The notes: generated from the letters alone by a model not told the origin. A DNA stretch of 64,000 bases from Gari tellinella (GCA_922989275.2 OV277864.1:49165550-49229549); one strand, 5' to 3'. Shown: positions 1-10,559, counted from the first letter of the stretch. Translations and numbers: made by a program.

Positions 1-142
1 ATACATTTTATAAGTAAAGAACCCTAGAGAAGAGTGTCAAACAGTTTGGATCCAGATCAGACACCGCGTTACGCGGTGTCTGATCTGGATCTAAACTGTT
101 TGAAAAAATCAATAAAGTCGCGACCAGCAGGCAAAGAGTTAA
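1..142 (-). mobile_element. Family A2 hairpin MITE, cut by window edge
   Basis: Hairpin-1 occupies 38-102 with 31-nt arms, a TTA tip and one arm mismatch. It is followed by CCAGCAGGCAAAGAGTTAA, the reverse of the A2 end seen at 32651, ending in TTAA at 139-142. The 5' part is missing or lies outside the window. Confidence 0.7.
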
Positions 143-144
143 GA

Positions 145-345
145 CTTTTTATTTCCACGCTTAATCGAAACTGAATGCAAACGCGATGCAATAAAATAAA
201 AAAAATGACATATTTATGTAATTGTTGACGTTTGCTTGCTTCAAATCTGAGTGGCAAACATTTTAAAGTCTGATCTGGCCCTAAACTGTTTGCAGTAGGA
301 AATATGTGTTTTAGAAAAAAACATGTTTATGGGAAATAACAAAAT
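145..345 (-). mobile_element. Family B remnant
   Basis: Order matches B in reverse: an AAACTGAATGCAAACGCGATGC stretch, GAGTGGCAAACA, a shortened hairpin-1 (261-293) missing most of its left arm and tip, then TTTTAG and GTTTATGGGAAATAAC. Terminal CAGT motifs are lost. Confidence 0.6.
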
Positions 346-960
346 GCATTAAAGACCTTCAACTCATTTTCTTTTTAACGGTTGTGCAACATCAGGTTCT
401 TACTTAAGCAGAAACTTCATAAAGAAAACGTTTAGTCTATGGAAGAGTTGTTTATGTCTTGGGGTTTGAGCAGAATCAGTCTTGTTTATCGAAATGTCGA
501 GCAATCCGCTAATCAATACACTTCGCAACATTTCAAATGGAAAATGGCACCATGTTCAACTGAGGGTCTACATAGTTCATGAGCATTGCACAGCACGTTG
601 GTCGATAAAATCCATTCAAAATTTGCCGCCCGGGCCTTACAAACATACTACTCAACGACGGCGAAATTGCTGCAGTCAACAATGAGCTTGAATAGACGGC
701 CAATAACCCCACTGTTATCGCAACAATATTGACTTCAATAGTTAGGCTCCGCTCTATCTACGTTTTTGTTATCATTTAAACCATTGCGACTGAAATGAGA
801 ATAAAAACCAATTCTTTTGTCTGATTTCGCTGTTCAACATGACGCGCACTTTTCTCAGAAGCCGCTGCTTTCCTTCTCCGTGTACCGTCGAACTTGCGAT
901 CAGCGGTCACTCTGCACATAATTATAAGCAATATATTCATTTATGAATATGTAATTGCCT
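346..960. other. Spacer without recognised feature
   Basis: I see no repeat family member and no gene. The one open frame (482-685, 67 codons) has no recognisable motif, splice context or codon bias. Confidence 0.5.
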
Positions 961-1026
961 AATGCAGGGCAAAAGTTAAGCAGAAGGCTCCTTTAGGAGC
1001 CTTTTGCTTAACTTTTGTCCTGCATT
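961..1026. repeat. Isolated hairpin-2 (F type)
   Basis: A 66-nt palindrome with 31-nt arms, TTTA tip and two mismatches, starting AATGCAGGGC. The inner stem TTAAGCAGAAGGCTCC is a variant of the hairpin-2 core. No terminal repeats of E or C were recognised beside it. Confidence 0.85.
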
Positions 1027-1888
1027 AAGCTGTGGCCTGTGTCTAAGACTGGCATTATGCCATCGTTAGTGGCCGCCTACCGAAGCCTGGCCGTATATTG
1101 ATTTAACCGAGGGAACATAACTCAATTTTCCAATGTCACAATTCGTCGCGTCACAGCTCAATATGGAGTATGTTTTGCAGCAGCTTTTCTAAGCATTTCC
1201 GCCAAGGCGTAGTACTATTGAACCTGTTTTTAAAGAGACTGAAAACCAAATGATGTATTTGTAGAAAATAAGAAAATATTCAGCTATAAGCAGTTTTGGG
1301 CATTATCGTACATATGGCGTAAACAAATATTCATTATCGGTTTAAATGTACCATAAAGAAAAGTCGTTGGATCTTAGTTTTGGGATTTTAAACATCGCAT
1401 TTTCTACTACGACATAAGACGGAGTAGACATTCGTTCTAAGCTTCGCTACATACGTGTTCAATTGAAATAGGATTAAACAGAACCTCATATAAAACTGCC
1501 TTTGTGGTCGATGCAGCTATTGAAGTGTCGGCGTAATATTAGTGCATATATCTTGTTGTGACTTCTCGACACATACTCAACCCCGACCGACCTCATTTTT
1601 TTCTTTGAACCGTAATTTTGAAATAAATATCTTTCATAAACTAATACAGATCTATAGACTACGTGTTCGATGAGGCGCATGTCATCCATATACCAACAAA
1701 ATAGGGTTTTACCAAATTTGGTTTCAGTCGCTTTAAGGGCTTCTTTCAGGTAATCACGGACCCGTGTATAAATGTCATTCAAATGTCACACTTGTTGGTC
1801 TTCTAGACAGCAGACAGTTTAATGTAGGACTTAAGTATTGCAGGGAATTCCCTAAAGAGCTTTCCGCAATACCTTCGTTCTACTCTAA
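1027..1888. other. Spacer without recognised feature
   Basis: Apparently single-copy sequence within this window. Short open frames on both strands overlap at 1486-1988, none with a visible domain. Confidence 0.5.
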
Positions 1889-2037
1889 TCCAATTACTCC
1901 ATATATATTTATTTTAATTCACAGAAAAAATGGTTCCAATTTATTCAGTCATGACTATGTATCAGAAGAAATATGTTCTATATACTAGCAGGTACACGCT
2001 TCTAGCGGGCTGGAAGTAAAGCAGAATGTGCCTTAAG
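1889..2037 (+). mobile_element. Family C, 3'-truncated
   Basis: Begins with a decayed end (CCAATTACTCCATATATATT) and keeps the C body up to the left arm of hairpin-2 (GCTGGAAGTAAAGCAGAATGTGCC). The right arm and 3' end are absent. Confidence 0.65.
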
Positions 2038-2202
2038 GTCAAGGTATATACTATATAAAAACTGTTTTTTCTTCAAACAAATGAGCTGCAAGTCATAATA
2101 TGATGTTTAAGCATAGAAAAAGAGTGTTTTATGGTCTTATTCTCTTTTATTTTACTTGAAGGTGTTATATTGGGGCAAAGCATGTGTCTAGCACCTGTGT
2201 CC

Positions 2203-2262
2203 ATAATGAGATCGTGCCAATGTTGGTCAACATCGATACTATACTCTATGGAGAGCTATCGG
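2203..2262 (+). repeat. Dispersed repeat P, copy 1
   Basis: TAATGAGATCGTGCCAATGTTGG and the following GAGAGCTATCGGCCAT closely resemble 5141-5200. Family unknown. Confidence 0.5.
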
Positions 2263-2318
2263 CCATCGATGTACGAAGAGTGCCGACTTTAGCTCGATCT
2301 CAGTATGGGTCATCAACA

Positions 2319-2553
2319 TTAACCCATTACCCCATTATATATTGTTTTTCCTCCACTGAAGAAAATAGTTGCAATTCATACAGTCATAAATATGTTTGAT
2401 AAAAAAACTTTCTATAGTTTAGCAAATGTTGGCTTAAAGCAGGCTGAAATTAAAGCAGAATGTGCCTTAAGGCACATTCTGCTTTACTTTTAACCTGCTT
2501 TAAGTGATCACCTATTTTTGAAACTAGAAACAAGCTATGGGGTAGTGGGTTAA
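2319..2553 (+). mobile_element. Family C MITE, full length
   Basis: TTAA at both ends, with inverted ends TTAACCCATTACCCCAT and ATGGGGTAGTGGGTTAA. Hairpin-2 at 2433-2504 starts CTTAAAGCAGG, tip TGTGCCTTAAGGCACA. At 235 bp this is a clear reference copy; TTAA plus CCC termini resemble piggyBac ends (inference). Confidence 0.9.
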
Positions 2554-2762
2554 TTAGACGGTGATGTATGGGAAGGTTACTCTGCACTTCAAGACACTGG
2601 TTCCAACCTTTGACCTTTTACCTAACCCTTCACTACAAGCGTCATTATCAGAGATACGGGACATTAATTATACTGCTCTATATAGTTCAAATAAAATACA
2701 GAAAAACCCCTTTATTTCGACATCACGAAAAAATTGATGTAGTTAAACATGTCAATTTTTAC

Positions 2763-2824
2763 AGCAGGTTAAAAGTAAAGCAGAAAGCTCCTTTAGGAGC
2801 TTTCTGCTTTACTTTCACCCTGCT
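2763..2824. repeat. Isolated hairpin-2
   Basis: Arms of 29 nt around a TTTA tip with core AAGTAAAGCAGAAAGCTCC. No flanking C or E ends recognised. Confidence 0.85.
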
Positions 2825-2825
2825 T

Positions 2826-3299
2826 AAACCAACACCATCCTTTTCAACATCGAACGAATCCATCAGTTGAGCAGTAGTAAAATCGTACGTTTACTGCTTA
2901 GCGTCTTCAAAGAAACGAACCATCAAATTTTATTCCGTTCCAATTCCAATACATGGCAGCATTTTCTCCGATATATTCATGATCAATCGGAAAACAACGA
3001 CTAGCAACAGAATGGGGGTCAAGGCGTGTAAAACACAAGAAAACTTTCCATTGTCCTAGTACATATACACTCTGTAATGCACTAGTATTATTACCCCCTT
3101 ATGACTAATAAAAATGACAAATACAAAATAGGAAGTGAAAACATCATTGATGAGGTGCTGTTTTTAGTCAGAAACTCTGATTATATTCCAGGGAGGTTTT
3201 TTTTCTTTTCAACTACACTGCGGAAGAATTTCCAGTTAATTAGTACTTCACAGACTTACAGGAAAGGCTTGCTATTACGCTTACTCGCAAGAAAACACA
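2826..3299. other. Spacer without recognised feature
   Basis: No repeat of the named families. A 76-codon frame starting at 3101 runs into the next C element and is not supported as a gene. Confidence 0.5.
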
Positions 3300-3528
3300 T
3301 TAACCCTTTCCCCCATAGAAATGCATTTTAACGCATTCAATTTGTATTCATCCGCAGAAGAAAATATTTCCAATTTATACAGCCATGAACATGTATCATA
3401 GAAAATAGTGTCTATATCCTAGCAGATGGTAGCTTAAAGCAGGCTGAAAGTAAAAGCAGAATTTCTTTAAACCTGCTTTTAGTGGTCACCCGTCTTCAAA
3501 ACTAAAAACAACCTAACAGGTCAGAATA
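3300..3528 (+). mobile_element. Family C with collapsed hairpin
   Basis: Starts TTAACCCTTTCCCCCATAG. The palindrome at 3433-3481 keeps its outer stem (AAGCAGGCTGAAAG / AAACCTGCTTT) but the tip and part of the right arm are gone. The 3' end is decayed (AACAGGTCAGAA). Confidence 0.8.
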
Positions 3529-3715
3529 GTATTTTTTTTCGTTAGTCTTAAAATGCGCAGAACTTTATGTAGTAACCATTGTTTCGGATAGAACAAAATT
3601 CGGATACTGTCGTCAAGACCTACCAGATCGCTTGTAACGATATCCGGATGTAACGATACTTATTCCACGGTCCCCTGAATATCGTTAGAAGCGGAGTTTA
3701 CTGTATTTAATAATG

Positions 3716-3850
3716 GGTTAACCCTTTTCCTCCTGAAACTTGATATGAACAATTTCAGTTCCCAATTTAGTCTAGTCTATGTTTCGGTATATACGTTTTT
3801 TCGATCCATGTATTGCAATGTAAAAAACAGGACAAGTGTGCTCTTCACAG
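3716..3850 (+). mobile_element. Family G, left part only
   Basis: TTAACCCTTTTCCTCCTGAAACTT followed by TTTCAGTTCCC and TAGTCTAGTC matches the left half of G copies at 28023 and 30644. No G hairpin follows. Confidence 0.6.
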
Positions 3851-3861
3851 ATATTCTAAGT

Positions 3862-3921
3862 GCTTGAAGCAAGTTGAAAGTAAAGCAGAATTCTTCAATA
3901 TACTTTCAACTTGCTCCAAGC
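3862..3921. repeat. Hairpin-2 with truncated tip
   Basis: GCTTGAAGCAAGTTGAAAGT pairs with ACTTTCAACTTGCTCCAAGC. The AGCAAG form is the E-type outer stem; the inner stem is reduced. Confidence 0.75.
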
Positions 3922-4500
3922 TTTGAGGATTTTGCACCACACTGAAGGAATTCTTAAAATTGGACAGGGTGGTTTTATATTTAAGTATTAGCAACGTCAG
4001 AAGTCAACGTACTGTGGCTTTTCTGTACCGTCGAGGCAATTTGAATCAAGGTTTCAATGGATTCTGAAGCATGGAATTGAACTTCATGGTTCATTTAAAC
4101 TGTTCCTTCATTCTTGAATCTACCATTTGCATAATATACGAGATCTACTGACTGACGTTGGGACCAATCTATAATGAGCATTCAAGCAGAATATAGAACT
4201 TTATAATATATACAGTAAAACCTTGAGAATTAACAAAATTAATTATATATGGGATTTTTTTTTAGAAAGATGATGTTTTTAATGAGAAGCAACTATGATG
4301 TAGAAAGCTTCCCTTTTGAGCTAAGCTCATTCTGCAATAAGCAGAGGCGCATATTAAGTATTTCTGGTTGTTCCTCATTTAAGTGTCTCTGGTCAATGAG
4401 TGGGCCATTGAAACGTTGTTGCTGCATGGTTATTATTTGTTCTACAAATATCAGCCATCCGTACCCTACATCCCTCTGTAGAAATTACTGAGTACATATG
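3922..4500. other. Spacer without recognised feature
   Basis: AT-rich. The frame 4249-4491 (80 codons) has no recognised motif. Confidence 0.45.
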
Positions 4501-4566
4501 CAAACAGTGTAGACCCTGATCAGAGGGCTCCTGTAGGAGCCCTCTGATCAGGGTCTGCACTGTTTG
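4501..4566. repeat. Hairpin-1, G variant
   Basis: CAAACAGTGTAGACCCTGATC through GAGGGCTCC, tip TGTA, then the reverse arm ending CTGTTTG. Nearly perfect; the GAGGGCTCC tip is the G type rather than the GACGCCGCG type of A. Confidence 0.9.
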
Positions 4567-4909
4567 ATATTTCATTGTTTTTGGTTGTCATACCAAAAAT
4601 TCAACATTAGACTGGTTCAAAATTCCTTTTCTAGAAGAGTGCAAACGGATTATAAATATCCACAAGAGATATATAGGGATGAAATGGTTAAGACACATCC
4701 CCTTATTAGTTCATGCATTTTCGCTGACCAATGTTGTAATAGAGTGGACATCGAAAAGAAGATGCTACCTAGTCTTCAAATGAGCTATCTACCTAAGTCA
4801 TTCACCCATGAAACTTCAAATAGTCGGTATACCCCAATGTGTAAACTGAATTCTTTATCTGCTGACGATAAGGGACGCAATCCAGTGAGGACCGTCAAAA
4901 TAGCCCCCT
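4567..4909. other. Spacer without recognised feature
   Basis: A 115-codon frame (4564-4911) starts inside the preceding hairpin. It shows no signal peptide, domain or repeat pattern; I do not call it a gene. Confidence 0.45.
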
Positions 4910-5080
4910 AATGGACGTTTTCAATTACATGTACGTCTAGTCCATTTTTGTCTGTTTAGGACTGATTTTGCAATAAACTGCAAATTGACAAAACAGTGCA
5001 GATCATCAGAGGAGCCATTAGGAGACCTATGATCTGAATCTTCACTGTTTGAAAAGGACAGGTGTACTCTTCAAAGATAA
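4910..5080 (+). mobile_element. Family G, decayed copy
   Basis: GTCTAGTCCATTTTTGTC, CAATAAACTGCAAATTGAC, a degenerate hairpin at 4989-5051 and GGACAGGTGTACTCTTC follow the G order. Ends not clear. Confidence 0.6.
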
Positions 5081-5140
5081 AATGTTAGTAAGTGATACGC
5101 ATAGTAGTCATCCGTATTAATGCTGACGAGTCACGACCCC

Positions 5141-5200
5141 TAATGAGATCGGGCCAATGTCGGTAAATATCGAAACTTTACGATGAGCGATCGGCCATTC
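5141..5200 (+). repeat. Dispersed repeat P, copy 2
   Basis: TAATGAGATCGGGCCAATGTCGG matches the copy at 2203. It forms the left flank of the palindrome at 5175-5300. Confidence 0.5.
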
Positions 5201-5300
5201 TCGGACATTCTCGTCAACTGCTGGTCTGTTCCGAACCATGCTAAAGCATGGTTCGGAACAGACGGCAGTTGGCGGGAATGGCAAATCGCTCTCCGTAAAG
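5175..5300. repeat. Long imperfect palindrome
   Basis: The core GTCTGTTCCGAACCATGC / GCATGGTTCGGAACAGAC (5224-5263) is perfect with a TAAA loop. Outer arms (GAGCGATCGGCCATTC and its diverged complement GAATGGCAAATCGCTC) extend pairing. Unrelated in sequence to hairpin-1 and -2. Confidence 0.8.
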
Positions 5301-5842
5301 GGCAAATTGTGGTTCAATCTAATTATTGGTCAACCTTAAAACCCACCATCTGTCTTTCATAAAATGTCGCCTTTGACCGGCTTGACTGTATATGACTTGG
5401 CTATTTCCCAACACTCCATCAGAATGTGTCTAATTATTGCACGTTAATGTACTGTCCATTAGAGATACTAGAGACACAGTCTGCTGTCGTATTATTGGCT
5501 ATAATGGCTCTGCTAACCCCGCGATGAGACATCGCTCGGTGGAATGGTCTAATTCAATAACTGGATGACGACTTAGCACAAACACACTGGCTCGGGCGCC
5601 AATCCATTCATTCGACTGATGAGTCTGGGAGAGTGGTGGCCGGGAAAAGCGACTGTCTGTAAATTGACTAAACACTGTAGTAATACGGATAATTGATGCC
5701 TTTATGCGATTTATCGCACACCTAGACAACCCTTTACACAGGGCACGGAGAGAATATCCGAGAGATGCCAATGACACGATTTTGTCTCAGATATGAATTA
5801 ACCAATTTATGAATGTCTAGCGCTAACAATAACTGGGCTTTG
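5301..5842. other. Spacer without recognised feature
   Basis: Somewhat less AT-rich than surroundings at 5560-5760. No family member, gene or RNA seen. Confidence 0.45.
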
Positions 5843-5877
5843 GCAAACAGTGTAGACTCTGATGAGACGTCGTGAGT
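5843..5877. repeat. Half hairpin-1
   Basis: GGCAAACAGTGTAGACTCTGATGAGACGTCG is one arm only; the complementary arm is absent. Confidence 0.6.
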
Positions 5878-6436
5878 GAAAGGCGTTAACCTGGCCATAG
5901 TGGGAATGCAGATAGGTCAGGATTGGCTTCTAGGTCGTTCTACTCCACAGTTAGAACAAAGATATTTTTTTGCTATGTTGCTAACCACGCAATCAATGTT
6001 AAAGAAAAAAAGCCACATAAGACACATATCCGTAAGTTGCCCCATTGCCCGAAGCATAATTATGACCAATACTATATCAGCAAGATACCTATTTGTTATT
6101 ATACTGCAAAGTAAAGTCCTTACTTTTGATTGGGTACCGAGCCCTAGACGTGATCCCAGGTACCCTGTGAGCTGACAGGGTACTTAGAAATGCAACTGTT
6201 TTCATTGACTGACATGTCCTTGAGTCTTGTTATGCAGACATTGAAATAGAAAAAGCTTGCCCGAAAGATATTTCCTATATAAATTTGTTGTGTGAGTGCA
6301 TCGTGGAAGGTACCATAACATTTTCAGGTAATTGTGACCTTGCCCTATTCCGTTGACTTCACTTACAGAACAGGCTTGTTTTGGGCATATTTTCTACACT
6401 ACATCAGCTGGAGATGCCAAATCTGGAGTGTGAGTA
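5878..6436. other. Spacer without recognised feature
   Basis: Contains a small imperfect dyad (GGTACCCTGTGAGCTGACAGGGTAC, 6160-6184) and a 99-codon frame with no recognisable motif. Confidence 0.4.
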
Positions 6437-6800
6437 TGCTGTGCGCTCCCTCTCTATACAACGACACGCAATGGGAGACCAAAATTACGTGCGTTGTCCG
6501 CAAGGAGTCGCTATAGGGAGGGAAATTGGCTTACATTTGCAAACAGCTTGAATCCAGATCAGAAGCCGCGTAACGCGGCGTCTGATCTGGATCGAGCTGT
6601 TGGTCACTCGTCATTAAGTTGTTTTTGTCAAAATGTCAAGAATGTAACTTCGAGAAAAGCAGCAGACGACAATTTTAAGCAGAGGGAATTGCAGCCGTGA
6701 AAAGGTTGGACGTAATTGTCCTGTTTAGGGAACTGTGACAAGGGTCGTTGCAAGGAGGGAGTCGTTGTTGGGAAGGTTGTTGTAGAGAGGGAGCGCTGTA
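6437..6800 (+). mobile_element. Family D MITE
   Basis: Inverted ends GTGCGCTCCCTCTCTATA and GAGAGGGAGCGCTGTA. Hairpin-1 of the CAAACAGCTTGAATCC type at 6540-6602. Right of the hairpin come GCAGCAGACGACAATTTTAAGCAG and GTGAAAAGGTT, which resemble family A. Confidence 0.85.
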
Positions 6801-7185
6801 TATCTTAGGATGGTGGAGTGCGGCATACCATTCATTGTAAGACCAAAGTGACATTGACTTTGGTCTTTGACGTCAACTTTGTTATCATAGCCCTGATAGC
6901 GCTGAGATTTTTACGGTCTTTAAGCTCATCTTGCACGAAGTGCCTATGTCAGCTATTGCGATCGCCTTGTGTCCGTGGTCCGTCGTCGTATGTCCGGCAT
7001 AGTCCGTCGTTTTGTTTTGTTATTATACTCGACACATAGCTGGTAAGTTTCAAAGGTTACTTAAGATAGTTGAGAAATGTTGTCTTGCAAAATTTAAACG
7101 TCATCTTATATTTATTCGTTTGCTTTACCGATTAAATTAATATAATTGTGTTTGTTTTTGCGTAAGAAGAATTGATATGAAAGTT
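6801..7185. other. Spacer without recognised feature
   Basis: A short GC-richer part (6930-7010) with several GTCCG repeats. No gene supported. Confidence 0.4.
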
Positions 7186-7187
7186 AA

Positions 7188-7242
7188 AACGTTTGGATCC
7201 TGGTCAGTGGCCGCGCCAAACGTTACGTCCAAAGTGTTTGCA
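7188..7242. repeat. Decayed hairpin-1
   Basis: AACGTTTGGATCCTGGTCAG and GTCCAAAGTGTTTGC are recognisable arms around an altered tip. Confidence 0.5.
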
Positions 7243-7470
7243 AATACATGTGTTGTCAACCTCTTCAGTGATAGTGTTTAAATCTGAAATCGACCATAAT
7301 TCCTGAGTGACCCAAAAGCGAGACTATTTTTCAAAAAAACCCACAAACAAGTATGTTATAAACTAGGAACTGAGAAACTCAACAATACCATTAACTAAAT
7401 GGAAAAGAACCCACACACAAACAAAAACGACAAATAAAAAAATGAGTAGCAATAGATTTGTAGAAAATCT

Positions 7471-7513
7471 GACGCCGTGGTACTAGGTGTCTAATCTGTC
7501 TCAAAACTGTTTG
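7471..7513. repeat. Half hairpin-1 (B type)
   Basis: GACGCCGTGGTACTAGGTGTC then CAAAACTGTTTG: right arm only, next to the B element that follows. Confidence 0.5.
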
Positions 7514-7525
7514 TAATATACAGCA

Positions 7526-7764
7526 TACAGCGGAGAAGACGTTATTAGTTCCCTAATAATGCTAAAACAAGTATGTCAATTGCAAACAATTTGGAGCCAG
7601 ATCAGACATTGAGTAAGGTGGTTCCTGGTCATGCTACAAAATGTTTGCAGCTCAAAGTAAAACATCTTTTAAAATTATTTAAGTACCTGTGTCATCTCCC
7701 TACACTTTATTGCTTTGCGTTTAGTTTCGTTTAAACGGGAAAGAATAACTTCTTCCCTACTGTA
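7526..7764 (+). mobile_element. Family B MITE, diverged
   Basis: TACAGCGGAGAAGACGTTATT to GGGAAAGAATAACTTCTTCCCTACTGTA. The hairpin-1 at 7583-7647 is decayed in the tip. Ends one base before the next TA-flanked element. Confidence 0.8.
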
Positions 7765-7765
7765 A

Positions 7766-8129
7766 TACAGTGCTCTCTCTATCTACAACAACAACCGATG
7801 GGAGACAAAGAGTGTATGTGTGTGTGTTGTTCGGAGTGAGTTTTATAGGGACGGAAAAGAGTGCTGAGTACGACTGGGGTTACATTTGCAAACAGCTTGA
7901 ATCAAGATCAGACGCCGCTTTACGCGGCGTCTGATCTGGATTCAAGCTGTTTGTCACTCCTCATTGTGTTTCTTCTGGCAAACTGTATGTAACTTTTAGA
8001 AAACAGCAACCGACAATTTTCAGCATAAGATATTGCAGCAGTGAAAGTGTTGTTTGGGAAAAACCGACAAACATTGTTGTAAGGAGGGAGTCTTTGTTCG
8101 GAGGGCCTTTATCGGGAGGGAGCACTGTA
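7766..8129 (+). mobile_element. Family D MITE, full length
   Basis: TACAGTGCTCTCTCTATC to GGGAGGGAGCACTGTA. Hairpin-1 at 7889-7953 (CAAACAGCTTGAATCAAGATC arm). It carries the A-like GACGACAATTTTCAGCA segment right of the hairpin. Good reference copy of D. Confidence 0.85.
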
Positions 8130-8508
8130 ATAGGATTTCTGGAGCATCCACGTGCTACTTTCTAGGAACACACTGATTTCTGACATTGGACTCGTACGAT
8201 TGGCTTTTCTATACGCAGTGACCTGCTTTGTAATTAGTCTTCAGAAGTCTGACAAGACCGAAGACTTAATCAAATCTTGTGGAATTTACACAACGCTACC
8301 ACGGCTTGGTTTGATGGCACCTTTCAGATTGGTGTACTATACCAGCCAAAGCCATCGATCACCACAATCTGAGAAACATCATTCTGCTACTGTAAAGGAA
8401 AGAAATATATGACATATGATACAGTGAAGAAAACGTTACAGTAAAGCCACTCTCTACCGATGCGGAGGCAAATAGTGATTGTTCTATCCGTCCGTCCGTG
8501 CGTACGAG
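8130..8508. other. Spacer without recognised feature
   Basis: An 86-codon frame (8152-8412) lacks any recognised motif. A GTCCGTCCGTGCG microsatellite-like run closes the interval. Confidence 0.4.
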
Positions 8509-8509
8509 G

Positions 8510-8842
8510 TTAACCAGATTTTACCCGTCGTCTAGCATCAACACATCTTACTAGAATGTTTTGACCTCTAAACAGTTGTTGCCTTGGACCATTCTCAATC
8601 CTCCCATATCACCAAACCTTAATTTGACCTTGGCCTCTTTTGGACTTTGAATAATGTAAATGGACCATTTCTTGGTTAACTAGATTTGCCGTATCACCTG
8701 ATATCAAAACAGCTTACCAAGTTACTAAAATGTTTGGATACCTACAGTTGTTGCCTTTGCCCATTCCCAATACACCCATATCACTCAACCTTGATTTGAC
8801 CTTGACCCTTACCTAATTAGGACTAGATATTTGTAAGGATGC
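8510..8842 (+). repeat. Two-copy tandem duplication, 166-bp period
   Basis: GTTAACCAGATTTTACC at 8509 recurs as GTTAACTAGATTTGCC at 8675. Shared motifs in each unit include ACAGTTGTTGCCTT, CCCATATCAC and TTGATTTGACCTTG. No coding reading preserved. Confidence 0.75.
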
Positions 8843-9067
8843 CACAATGTGCATAAGCGTTTATTGAGCACAGTCTTGCCGGTGGTAGTTTTTATAAATC
8901 ATGTATTTTGAATATGACAAGCAGTGTAGATCCTGATTGGAGGGATTGTTTGCATATGACAAGAACATACTTTACATGTTTTCGTATGTATACCGTTTAT
9001 GTACATGTATACTGCAGAGGACGTGTCTAGGGTTAAAACAACTCTGAAGAAGACAAATAAGTATAAA

Positions 9068-9222
9068 AGCCCTTTCACTCTCACTCGTTTCGATATGTTT
9101 TAAGCCATACTACATTGAATCTTACTTTGAAACGACCTTGCAAATAACAACATTGAAGCAGACGACAATGAAACGGTGAACGGGTAAAATTACTCAAGGG
9201 AAATTTGGCAGTGAAAGGTATA
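9068..9222 (+). mobile_element. Family A copy lacking its hairpin
   Basis: GCCCTTTCACTCTC runs directly into ACTCGTTTCGATATG, then GAAGCAGACGACAATGAAACGG and TTTGGCAGTGAAAGG. In complete copies about 65-90 nt including hairpin-1 lie between these. A G-type fragment lies upstream at 8915-8966. Confidence 0.75.
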
Positions 9223-9262
9223 AGACATTTCCAAAATGTTTCACTCTAATTACATTATTGCT

Positions 9263-9418
9263 AAAGTCAAAATATCTACAAATGAAATTGAGAAATAAAA
9301 GCAGACGGCAATAATTGTTTAAAATTGATGACGTCACGGAAGTAAAGGGGTTCCATTTTGGAACCTTATCAAACGTCAGGAAATTCGGCGTCTGATCTGA
9401 CTCCAAACTGTTTGCAAA
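9263..9418 (+). mobile_element. A tail joined to a B-type half hairpin
   Basis: AAGTCAAAATATC ... GCAGACGGCAATAATTG ... GACGTCACGGAAGTAAAGGGGTT (ends about 9350) is the 3' part of A. At 9380-9415 CGGCGTCTGATCTGACTCC and CAAACTGTTTGC are a B-type right arm. Confidence 0.6.
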
Positions 9419-9425
9419 GGGCATA

Positions 9426-9774
9426 AGGTTGTTTTATTGCATAGACACGTATTTTGGAACTTTTTAGGAATGCTTTCTTTGACCCAACAGTTCTATAGTA
9501 TTTCTCTCTGCTATTAGTAGTGTTATATTATACATGCCTGCGGCGTTTTTTACATGTACTACTCCTTCATGCATTATTATCAAAGCTTTGGAACTTACAC
9601 TGATGAACTCACACCGATATGACTAGCAGTTGTTCACTCGGCAGAGAGCGCGAGCGACAATTAACGTAACTGCCACAAGTGATTCATAACTAATAAATAA
9701 TATAACCGACAACTTACTTAAGTGAAGTGTTTCGTAGTCTGAACCGTTTGAATATATGCCTGTTCCACCGTTCC
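9426..9774. other. Spacer without recognised feature
   Basis: AT-rich; no family member, RNA or gene seen. Confidence 0.4.
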
Positions 9775-9994
9775 TTTACCTTTTCACTGTCAAAACTATC
9801 GTGAGGTTTATACCCCTTTACCGCCATTATTTTTGTCGTCTGCTTCAGTATTGTTGTCTGCAATATCATTTTAAAGATAAATTTAAGACAGTACGACTGA
9901 CATTATTTCGGAACGAGTGTCAAACAGTTTAGATCTTGATCCATACTATATTTGCAAAGACGCATGTTGACTTCATTGATTGTGAATGGATTAA
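9775..9994 (-). mobile_element. Family A, half hairpin
   Basis: TTACCTTTTCACTGTCAAAA, TGTCGTCTGCTTCAGTATTG and GAGTGTCAAACAG precede a palindrome that has lost most of its right arm (9921-9955). Ends GTGAATGGATTAA. Confidence 0.8.
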
Positions 9995-10215
9995 CCCTTT
10001 TCACTGCATGTTTTATTATCGTCTGCAAATTGTGTTTGTTGTCTGCAATAGTTCTTAGAGGTGATTTATCTACATTATCTTTTCGCGGATATCAACAGAG
10101 TGACAAGCAGTTTGGATCCGAACGAGACGCTGAGTTACTCGGCGTTTCATATGGATTCAAACTATTTTCTCAGTCATCACTAATCGCCCATAGCAATGAT
10201 AGCACAGAAGGTTAA
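9991..10215 (-). mobile_element. Family A sharing TTAA with its neighbour
   Basis: The TTAA at 9991-9994 closes the previous copy and opens this one (TTAACCCTTTTCACTGC). Hairpin-1 at 10104-10168 has tip GCTGAGTTACTCGGC and several mismatches. Ends AAGGTTAA. Confidence 0.8.
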
Positions 10216-10384
10216 GATAAAGTGCGATTGGTTTTCATGAAGAGCATGATATGTGCGGATCCAGAGGGAGACTGGAGTCTGAACCCCTTCCCCCTCATCC
10301 CAGGAACATTCTTAATAAAGGGAGGAAAAGAGAAGGACACATATTGATATATGTTATACAGTGTAAAAGTCATTCTTGACCGTT

Positions 10385-10559
10385 TAACCGAAAACTAAAT
10401 GCAATAAACTAAAATGTTCTTGAAAACAATTTGTTTTAATGCTGACGACTCTTTTCTAACTCTTTTCTGTGGCAAACAGTTTGGAGCCATATCAGACGCA
10501 GTTGAATAATGTTTTTAGCATTATCATGTTTATTTGGGGAAAATAACATCTTCCACACG
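10385..10559 (-). mobile_element. Family B, hairpin arm lost
   Basis: GTGGCAAACAGTTTGGAGCC followed by ATCAGACGC runs directly into TAATGTTTTTAGCATTATC and GTTTATTTGGGGAAAATAAC, so the right arm is missing. Ends CATCTTCCAC. Confidence 0.65.

Noticed and set aside
4501..4566. Hairpins as intrinsic terminators
   Set aside because: No following T-tract pattern, no adjacent genes, and bacterial signals do not apply.
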